From Methyloversatilis discipulorum (GTDB lineage: Bacteria; Pseudomonadota; Gammaproteobacteria; Burkholderiales; Rhodocyclaceae): 64,000 nucleotides of DNA. The position numbers were made by a program, and so were the translations under genes. The notes under the pieces were generated by a model, which saw only the letters and a program-made list of their open reading frames with translations, searched no databases and had not been told where the DNA came from. Location: assembly GCF_018780585.1 (NCBI RefSeq), contig NZ_JADMJL010000027.1:1-64000 (forward strand). The letters are read 5' to 3'. The stretch's first letter is position 1; each line of letters starts with the position of its first letter. This document shows, piece by piece, positions 58,025 to 64,000 of the stretch.

Positions 58025-58528
58025 TCAGTCGGCCGTCCAGTGCCCTGACTTGCCGCCGGCCTTCTCCAGCAGACGGATGTCGCCGATGCGCATGCCGCGG
58101 TCGACCGCCTTGCACATATCGTAGATGGTGAGCAGTGCGACGCTGGCGGCGGTCAGTGCTTCCATCTCGACGCCGGTCTGGCCGGTGGTGCGGGCGGTGA
58201 CTTCGCACAGCACCCGGCTCGTCGCCTCGTCAAGCGTGAACTCGACGCTCACCTTGGTCAGGGCGATCGGATGGCACAGCGGGATCAGATCGGAGGTGCG
58301 CTTCGATGCCTGGATGCCGGCGATGCGCGCGACACCGAGCACATCGCCCTTTTTTGCATTACCGTCGCGTACCAGCGCGAAGGTGGCCGGCTGCATCGTG
58401 ATCGAGCCAGCAGCACGCGCCACGCGCGCGGTGTGCGCCTTGTCGCCGACGTCGACCATGTGGGCCTGGCCCTGGGCGTCGAAATGGGTCAGCGGAGACC
58501 GCGGGGTCTGGGAGTCGTCGGCGCTCAT
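58025..58528 (-). CDS. moaC: cyclic pyranopterin monophosphate synthase MoaC
   Basis: Molybdenum cofactor biosynthesis, second half of the GTP to cyclic pyranopterin step after MoaA. It is 167 residues with [27 protein letters not shown] (conserved His), [21 protein letters not shown] and the catalytic-Lys region KAVDRGM. Its ATG overlaps the stop of a receiver-domain gene by 4 bases, an unusual partner. No other moa or moe genes are in the window. Confidence 0.96.
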   Translation of the reverse strand: MSADDSQTPRSPLTHFDAQGQAHMVDVGDKAHTARVARAAGSITMQPATFALVRDGNAKKGDVLGVARIAGIQASKRTSDLIPLCHPIALTKVSVEFTLDEATSRVLCEVTARTTGQTGVEMEALTAASVALLTIYDMCKAVDRGMRIGDIRLLEKAGGKSGHWTAD

Positions 58529-58995
58529 CGTGTCATTGCGGACGGGTGGGGTGGGGGGATGTTCAACTCGAGCCAGTAGCGGGCGAGCAGGGTGAGCGTT
58601 TCGGAAAAACTGACGAAATCAAGCGACTTGCGCACGAAGCTGTTGGCGCCGAGTTGCGCGGCGGTGCGGATATCGCGCTGCTGCGACGATGCCGACACCA
58701 TGACCACCGGCAGCACGTGCGTCTGCGGGTCGGCCCGCACCTGTCGCAGCACCTCAAGCCCGTCGATGCGCGGCAGCGTCAGATCCAGCATCACCAGCGC
58801 CGGCTGGTAACGTGTGTCGCGCCCGACGAAGGCTCCGCGCCCGAACAGATAGTCCAGTCCTTCCTCACCGGAGGCGGCGATCTGGATCTGCTCGCTCGGC
58901 ACGATGTTACGCAGCGCCGTGGTGATGAGCTTCACGTCTTCGGGTACATCTTCAATCAGCAGCAGGGCGTGCGAACCAACCGGAATCGACGACAT
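58525..58995 (-). CDS. single-domain response regulator (Rcp1-like receiver)
   Basis: A 156-residue receiver domain with no output domain. The acidic start is [13 protein letters not shown], phospho-acceptor Asp71 lies in [13 protein letters not shown], a switch residue in [12 protein letters not shown], and the conserved Lys in [10 protein letters not shown]. The loop insertion ([12 protein letters not shown]) is typical of Rcp1/phytochrome-type regulators. No kinase is adjacent. It is translationally coupled to moaC (ATGA), though a functional link is not evident. Confidence 0.92.
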   Translation of the reverse strand: MSSIPVGSHALLLIEDVPEDVKLITTALRNIVPSEQIQIAASGEEGLDYLFGRGAFVGRDTRYQPALVMLDLTLPRIDGLEVLRQVRADPQTHVLPVVMVSASSQQRDIRTAAQLGANSFVRKSLDFVSFSETLTLLARYWLELNIPPPHPSAMTR

Positions 58996-59203
58996 CGGAG
59001 ACGTAGGCGTTGAGTGGTGAGAGGACCGGCCAGGCCGGCTACCATGTCGGTCGTCGCGCTGCGCCGGCCGGACCTTCTGTGCTGCCGTTCTTGTTGCGCC
59101 GCCTCTGTTTGCGGGGCAGCGTCACACGCGGTAACGGATCGCTGACGAATGCTCACCTGCTGCCGAACGACCGTTCACGCCTGCCCGTTATCATAGCATC
59201 GCC

Positions 59204-60658
59204 ATGAGTCACTTCCTGTCCTCCCGCCGGCTGCGCAAGGCGGTCGCCGTGCTGCTTCTGCTGCCGCTTGCCGCGCCAGCCAATACGTTGCCCGATCTGG
59301 GCGACGTCGCCCAGGCTGATCTGCCGCCGTCGCTCGAACGTCGCATCGGCGAATCGCTGTGGCGCGACATGCGGGTGCGCGAGCGCAGCTACATCAACGA
59401 TCCGGAGATCAACGGCTACCTGAACCAGCTGGCCGACCGACTGGTGTCCAAGTTGCCGGATTCGACACAGAGCTTCGAACTGTTCGCGCTCCGCGACCCG
59501 ACGCTGAACGCCTTCGCCTGGCCCGGCGGTTTCATCGGCGTGCATACGGGCCTCATCGTCGCCGCGCAGAGCGAATCCGAACTTGCTTCGGTGATCGCGC
59601 ACGAAATTTCGCACGTGACGCAGCGGCACATCGCACGGCTGTATTCCAAGCGTGGCGAAATGAGCGTCATCGCGATCGCCTCGCTCATCATCGCGGCGCT
59701 TGCCGCACGCGGCAACTCGCAGGCAGCGCAGGCTGCGCTGGTCGGCGGTCAGGCGGCGAACATCGCAACCCAGCTTGCCTATACGCGCGACTTCGAACGC
59801 GAAGCGGACCGTATCGGCATCCAGATGCTGGACGGCGCCGGCTTCGACACGCGCGGCATGGCAGCCTTCTTCGAGCGCATGCAGCGCTCGGTGCGCTTCT
59901 ACGAAGCGAATTCGCCGGCCTACCTGCGCACCCACCCGCTGACTACCGAGCGTATCGCCGACGCGGCTGCGCGCATCCAGCAGACCGCCTACCGGCAGGT
60001 GCCGGACAGCATCGATTTCCTGCTGGTGCGCGCCAAGCTGCGTGCCTACGATGGTGATGCGCGCGAGGCGATGGCCGAGTTCGAGAGCCGGCTGCGCGAT
60101 GTCCAGGGCAACGCGCGCGTCGCCGCGCGCTTCGGCCTGGCGCACGCGGCACTGCGCTTGCGCGATTTCAAGCGCGCGCAGCAGGAACTCGATGGCTTGC
60201 GCGCCGACGGCTTTGCGTCGTCGATGCTCGACAACCTGGGCGGGCGCATCAGCCTGGACGCCGGTCGCCCGGCCGAGGCTGTCGAGCGCTTCCGTGACGG
60301 ACTGAGCCGATCCGCGCGTTCGCGCGCGCTGCTGTATGGACTGATCGAGGCGCTGCTGGCCGACAATCGTCCGGACGAGGCGCTGACGGTCGTCAATGGC
60401 GAGGTGTCCGTCACTACCCAGGACCCACAGCTCTACCAGTACCAGGCGCGGACCTATGCGCTGCTCGGCAAGCGCCTGGCGCAGCACCGTGCGCAGGCCG
60501 AGGCCTATGTGCTGAATGGGCAGTATCAGGCCGCCATCGAACAGCTCGAACTGGCCCAGCGCGCTGCCGACGGGGATTTCTACCAGCAGTCTGCGGTCGA
60601 TGCGCGGCTGCGCGAACTGCGCGAGCGGCTCGCCGAGCAGCGGCGCGACGGCATGTAG
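59204..60658 (+). CDS. bepA: M48-family periplasmic metalloprotease, BepA-like
   Basis: A 484-residue exported protease-chaperone that by family acts on outer-membrane protein assembly (BAM and LptD). It has a signal peptide (LRKAVAVLLLLPLAAPA), an M48 zinc site HEISHVTQRH with the downstream Glu in DFEREADRIG, and a helical C-terminal TPR region (about 275-480; GQYQAAIEQLELAQRA). Length and layout match BepA/YfgC. It has 208 bases upstream in which I see no clear promoter besides a TATCAT near 59190. Confidence 0.9.
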   Translation: MSHFLSSRRLRKAVAVLLLLPLAAPANTLPDLGDVAQADLPPSLERRIGESLWRDMRVRERSYINDPEINGYLNQLADRLVSKLPDSTQSFELFALRDPTLNAFAWPGGFIGVHTGLIVAAQSESELASVIAHEISHVTQRHIARLYSKRGEMSVIAIASLIIAALAARGNSQAAQAALVGGQAANIATQLAYTRDFEREADRIGIQMLDGAGFDTRGMAAFFERMQRSVRFYEANSPAYLRTHPLTTERIADAAARIQQTAYRQVPDSIDFLLVRAKLRAYDGDAREAMAEFESRLRDVQGNARVAARFGLAHAALRLRDFKRAQQELDGLRADGFASSMLDNLGGRISLDAGRPAEAVERFRDGLSRSARSRALLYGLIEALLADNRPDEALTVVNGEVSVTTQDPQLYQYQARTYALLGKRLAQHRAQAEAYVLNGQYQAAIEQLELAQRAADGDFYQQSAVDARLRELRERLAEQRRDGM

Positions 60659-60759
60659 GCGGCCAGGCGGATGACGACCGGGCGCCCGGACTCGAAGCCG
60701 TGGCGTTGATCCCCGCCGCGACAGCGGGTATAAACGCCGCTCCAAGCACGGGGTGAAAC

Positions 60760-60987
60760 ATGGAATTCGACAAGGAACTGGATGCGCGTGGCCTGAACTG
60801 TCCGCTGCCCATCCTGCGCACCAAGAAAGCGCTGTCTGAACTGAGCAGCGGTCAGGTGCTGCGCGTGGTGGCGACCGATCCCGGCGCGGTGCGCGATTTC
60901 GAGGCGTTCGCGCGGCAGACGGGCAACACCCTGCTCGACAGCGGCGAAGCGAACAAGGAATTCTTCTTCCTGCTGCGACGCAAGTAA
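60760..60987 (+). CDS. tusA: TusA-family sulfur carrier protein
   Basis: A 75-residue small sulfur-transfer protein with the active Cys14 in LNCPLPILRTKKAL. It may serve tRNA 2-thiolation, molybdenum cofactor or sulfur metabolism; context does not decide. The gene stands alone between bepA and the GST-like gene. Confidence 0.93.
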   Translation: MEFDKELDARGLNCPLPILRTKKALSELSSGQVLRVVATDPGAVRDFEAFARQTGNTLLDSGEANKEFFFLLRRK

Positions 60988-61022
60988 GCGCAGCGGCCGG
61001 CGCCAGAACAACGGGGGGAAAC

Positions 61023-61727
61023 ATGATCCGTCTTTTCCAGTTTCCCCCGGCGATGGGCCTGCCCAATGCGAGCGGCTTCTGCCTGAAGCTCGAAACCTGG
61101 CTGCGCATGGCCGGGCTGCCCTACGAGAACGTCTACACGATGAATCTGGGCAAGGCGCCCAAAGGCAAGCTGCCGCACATCATCGACGACGATGGCACCG
61201 TGCTCGCGGACAGCGGGCTCATCATCGATCACCTGAAACGGCGCCACGGTGTGGCGCTGGACGACCACCTCGACCGCAACCAGCGCGCGCAATCGCTGAT
61301 GCTCCAGCGCACGCTGGAGGAACACGCCTACTGGTGCGTGCTCCATTTCCGCTGGGCCGACGACCGTTACTGGCCGGCCACGCGCGACGCCTTTTTCGGT
61401 GGCATGGGGGCGCCGTACAAGTGGTTCGTGCCGGCGCTCGCGCGCGGCGGCATGGTGAAGCAGGTGAAGGCGGCGGGTGTGGGCCGGCATACCGCCGACG
61501 AAATCACCGAAATGGGCATGCGCGACATCGACGCCGTCGCCACCGTGCTCGGCGACAAACCTTTCGTGTTCGGCGAGCCCTCCAGCATCGACGCGACCGC
61601 CTACGGCATGTTGGCGAACGTCGTATTCGTCGATGTGGACATTCCGTTCAAGCGGCTGATCGAGCGCGACTATCCGTCCATCGTGCGCTACTGCGAGCGG
61701 ATGAGGGAGGTTTATTGGAGGGGCTAG
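61023..61727 (+). CDS. glutathione S-transferase-like protein
   Basis: A 234-residue protein with an N-terminal thioredoxin-like GST domain (FQFPPAMGLPNASGFCLKLETWL, KLPHIIDDDGTVLADSGLIIDHL) and a helical C-terminal domain. It belongs to the metaxin or failed-axon-connections-like group rather than classic GSTs. The catalytic residue and substrate are not clear. A GGGGGAAAC ribosome-binding site precedes the ATG. Its stop codon lies inside the CTAG-rich repeat. Confidence 0.85.
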   Translation: MIRLFQFPPAMGLPNASGFCLKLETWLRMAGLPYENVYTMNLGKAPKGKLPHIIDDDGTVLADSGLIIDHLKRRHGVALDDHLDRNQRAQSLMLQRTLEEHAYWCVLHFRWADDRYWPATRDAFFGGMGAPYKWFVPALARGGMVKQVKAAGVGRHTADEITEMGMRDIDAVATVLGDKPFVFGEPSSIDATAYGMLANVVFVDVDIPFKRLIERDYPSIVRYCERMREVYWRG

Positions 61728-61831
61728 GGGGCAGGGGCTAGGGGTCAGGGACTGGGGACTAGAAAAGTCTCCGGGCGGCTTTGCCGCCCGCAATCCGCTA
61801 GCCCCAAACCCCTAGCCCCCAGCCCCTCGCG
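61721..61831. repeat. CTAG-rich imperfect inverted repeat between convergent genes
   Basis: A G-rich left arm made of repeated GGGGCTAGGGG- and GGGACTAG-like units faces a C-rich right arm (CTAGCCCC, CCCCTAGCCCCC). They flank a compact hairpin at 61772-61790 (CGGGCGGC and GCCGCCCG with a TTT loop). Five CTAG tetramers occur within about 95 bases. The central hairpin may terminate both the GST-like and valS transcripts, though no U-run is present. Confidence 0.7.
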
Positions 61832-64000
61832 TCACCCCAACCGCCCCAGCTGCTCTTCCAGCTTGACCAGCAGATCGCCGAAATCGGCGAGGCGCTTGCG
61901 CTCCTGATCGACCACGGCGGCCGGGGCGCGGCCGACGAAGCTCTCGTTGCCGAGCTTGGCTTCGCATTTCGCGATCTCGCCCTTGACGCGGGCAATCTCC
62001 TTGCCGACGCGTTCGCGCTCGGCAGCGACGTCGATCTCGATCTTCAGCATCAGACGGAAATCGCCCACCACCTGCACCGGCGCCGGCGAATCGGGCAGCG
62101 CATCGCCCACCGCCTGCACTTCGCTGAGCTTGGCGAGCGCGGCCAGGTAGGGCGCATAGCCACGGATCGCCTCGGTTTTGCCGGCGGCCAGCAGCGGCAC
62201 CTTGGTCGCCGGCGACACGCCCATTTCGCCACGCAGGCTGCGGCAGGCGTCGATCATGGTCTTCAGTTCCGCCACCCAGGCGTCGGCGGTCGCGTCGATG
62301 CGGCTCAGATTGGCCTGCGGGTAGCGCACCAGCTGGATTGACTCGCCGTCCTTGCGATCGGCCAGCGGGGCCACCGTCTGCCACAGCTCTTCGGTGATGA
62401 AGGGAATGAGCGGGTGAGCCAGACGCAGCACGGTTTCGAGCACGCGTAGCAGCGTGCGACGGGTGGCGCGCTGCTGGGCCGGTGTGCCGTTCTGGATCTG
62501 CACCTTGGCCAGTTCAAGATACCAGTCGCAGTACTCGTCCCAGACGAAACGGTAGATCGCCTGCGCCACCAGGTCGAAGCGGTAGTCGCCGAACTGCTTC
62601 TCGACTTCGGCCTCGACCCGCTGCAGCTCGCTGACGATCCACAGGTCGGGCGCCTGGAAGTGCAGCGGGCCGTCCGGGCCGCAGTCTTCGTTGCACGGCG
62701 CCATGCCGCAGTCCTGGCCTTCGCAGTTCATCAGCACGAAGCGGGTGGCGTTCCACAGCTTGTTGCAGAAGTTGCGGTAGCCCTCGCAGCGCTGCATGTC
62801 GAACTTGATGTCGCGGCCGGGGCTGGCGAGCGAGGCGAAGGTGAAGCGCAGCGCGTCAGTGCCGAAGGCGGGGATGCCGTCCGGAAACTCCTTGCGCGTG
62901 CGCTTTTCGATCTGCTCCGCCTGCTTCGGGTTCATCAAGCCGGTGGTGCGTTTCTTCACCAGCTCGTCGAGCGCGATGCCGTCGATCAGGTCGATCGGGT
63001 CCAGCACGTTGCCCTTGGACTTCGACATTTTCTGGCCTTCCGCGTCGCGGATCAGGCCATGCACATAGACGTCGCGGAACGGAATCCGGCCGGTGATGTG
63101 GGTGGTCATCATGACCATGCGTGCCACCCAGAAGAAGATGATGTCGAAACCGGTCACCAGCACCGACGACGGCAGGTAGAGGTCGAGTGCGGGATTGCTC
63201 TTCTCCGGGTTGCCCGGCTCCCAGTCCGGTGTCCAGTCCAGCGTCGAGAAGGGCCACAGCGCCGACGAATACCAGGTGTCGAGCACGTCCTCGTCGCGCT
63301 TGAGCAGCGGCAGGTTTTCCTTGATCGCGTAGTTGCGGCCGACCTCGGGCAGCGTGTCGCCGGACATTTCGCGCGCCATTGCGGTGGCGACGGCGAGGCG
63401 CTTCAGGTCCGGGTTCGATTGCGCGAGGTGCTCGAAATACTTCTGGTAGGCCTCGGCCTCGGAATGCGCGACGAACACGTTGCCCTGCTCGTCATACCAG
63501 GCCGGAATCTGGTGGCCCCACCACAGCTGGCGCGAGATGCACCAGTCCTGGATGTTGTTCAGCCACTGGTTGTAGGTGTTCACCCAGTTTTCCGGGTGGA
63601 AGCGGATCTCGCCGTTTGCCACCACGTCGAGCGCCTTCTGCGTGATGCTCTTGCCGTCCCTGCCCGGCTTGCTCATCGCGACGAACCACTGGTCGGTCAG
63701 CATGGGCTCGATCACGGCATTGGTGCGGTCGCCGCGCGGCACTTTCAGCGTGTGCTTGTCGGTCTTCTCCAGCAGGCCGGCTGCTTCGAGGTCGGCGACG
63801 ATGGCCTTGCGCGCGGCAAAGCGGTCGAGGCCGCGATATTTCTCCGGCGCGTTATCGTTGATCTTCGCATCCAGCGTCAGGATGGAAATCATGGTGAGAC
63901 CATGACGCTGGCCGACCGCGTAGTCGTTGAAATCGTGCGCCGGGGTCACCTTGACCACGCCGGTGCCGAATTCGCGATCGACGTAGCTGTCGGCGATGAC
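61832..64000 (-). CDS. valS: valine-tRNA ligase, partial (5' part outside window)
   Basis: Charges tRNA-Val. About 722 C-terminal residues are visible and the frame stays open to the window edge, so the N-terminus with the HIGH motif is missing. Visible landmarks are the editing-domain segment [34 protein letters not shown], the [12 protein letters not shown] signature, an anticodon-binding domain and the C-terminal coiled coil ([20 protein letters not shown]). Confidence 0.97.
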   Translation of the reverse strand, partial: VIADSYVDREFGTGVVKVTPAHDFNDYAVGQRHGLTMISILTLDAKINDNAPEKYRGLDRFAARKAIVADLEAAGLLEKTDKHTLKVPRGDRTNAVIEPMLTDQWFVAMSKPGRDGKSITQKALDVVANGEIRFHPENWVNTYNQWLNNIQDWCISRQLWWGHQIPAWYDEQGNVFVAHSEAEAYQKYFEHLAQSNPDLKRLAVATAMAREMSGDTLPEVGRNYAIKENLPLLKRDEDVLDTWYSSALWPFSTLDWTPDWEPGNPEKSNPALDLYLPSSVLVTGFDIIFFWVARMVMMTTHITGRIPFRDVYVHGLIRDAEGQKMSKSKGNVLDPIDLIDGIALDELVKKRTTGLMNPKQAEQIEKRTRKEFPDGIPAFGTDALRFTFASLASPGRDIKFDMQRCEGYRNFCNKLWNATRFVLMNCEGQDCGMAPCNEDCGPDGPLHFQAPDLWIVSELQRVEAEVEKQFGDYRFDLVAQAIYRFVWDEYCDWYLELAKVQIQNGTPAQQRATRRTLLRVLETVLRLAHPLIPFITEELWQTVAPLADRKDGESIQLVRYPQANLSRIDATADAWVAELKTMIDACRSLRGEMGVSPATKVPLLAAGKTEAIRGYAPYLAALAKLSEVQAVGDALPDSPAPVQVVGDFRLMLKIEIDVAAERERVGKEIARVKGEIAKCEAKLGNESFVGRAPAAVVDQERKRLADFGDLLVKLEEQLGRLG

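Overview
The window is a GC-rich, densely coded stretch of bacterial chromosome. The gene orders (mlaFEDACB-ibaG-murA-hisG-hisD, and hisBHAFIE-hinT-tatABC next to a DegS-like protease and Nif3) point to a betaproteobacterium. A PEP-CTERM protein, an MSHA-type pilus cluster and sucCD suggest a Rhodocyclales or Nitrosomonadales relative, but that placement is inference. I saw no tRNA, rRNA, CRISPR array or insertion sequence. No gene-free gap exceeds about 225 bases.

Region 1 (142-14498, minus strand) is a tightly packed MSHA-like type IV pilus or pseudopilus operon. In transcription order it holds an NtrC-type sigma-54 activator, an ExeA/MshM-like ATPase with a SPOR-like tail, an MshL-type secretin lipoprotein, an MshN-like TPR protein, an MshE-like ATPase with an MshEN (c-di-GMP type) N-terminus, an MshG/GspF platform protein, MshI-, MshJ- and MshK-like assembly proteins, two paralogous prepilin-like proteins and a membrane adenylate cyclase. 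Most junctions are ATGA-type overlaps or gaps of a few bases. No major MSHA pilin or prepilin peptidase is present.

Region 2 (14607-21853, plus) is the Mla phospholipid-transport operon, with mlaA inside it. A YadG/YadH-type ABC exporter, ibaG and murA follow. Region 3 (21881-31063) is histidine biosynthesis, complete except that hisG is the short, HisZ-dependent form. The hisC gene is reversed, and three unrelated genes sit between hisD and hisC: a DUF2189 membrane protein, a PEP-CTERM protein and a lipoprotein. Region 4 (31127-42204) carries hinT, tatABC, a DegS-like protease, a Nif3 protein, a FimV-like protein, an FAH-family hydrolase, sucCD, a TerC-family protein and an ornithine-cyclodeaminase-family enzyme.

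Region 5 (42427-53840, plus) is the most striking part: a signalling island whose genes are all on one strand and closely spaced. It encodes a CHASE2-sensor Ser/Thr kinase, a PP2C phosphatase, a two-FHA protein, a CHASE2-sensor adenylate cyclase, a class II-like cAMP phosphodiesterase, a GAF-fused PilB/GspE ATPase and a GAF-HD-GYP protein. Protein phosphorylation, cAMP and c-di-GMP therefore appear to converge on a secretion or pilus motor. Directly downstream is a type IV pilin with a well-matched sigma-54 promoter, then a Wzy/O-antigen-ligase-like membrane protein, probably a pilin glycosyltransferase. The distal part of the pilin gene and the ligase gene are visibly AT-richer than the rest and look like an exchanged cassette. 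An intrinsic terminator overlaps the ligase start.

Region 6 (55846-64000) is mixed housekeeping: sixA, a CYTH-CHAD protein, moaC coupled to a receiver-only response regulator, a BepA-like M48 metalloprotease, tusA, a GST-like protein, a CTAG-rich inverted repeat and the 3' part of valS, which runs off the right edge.
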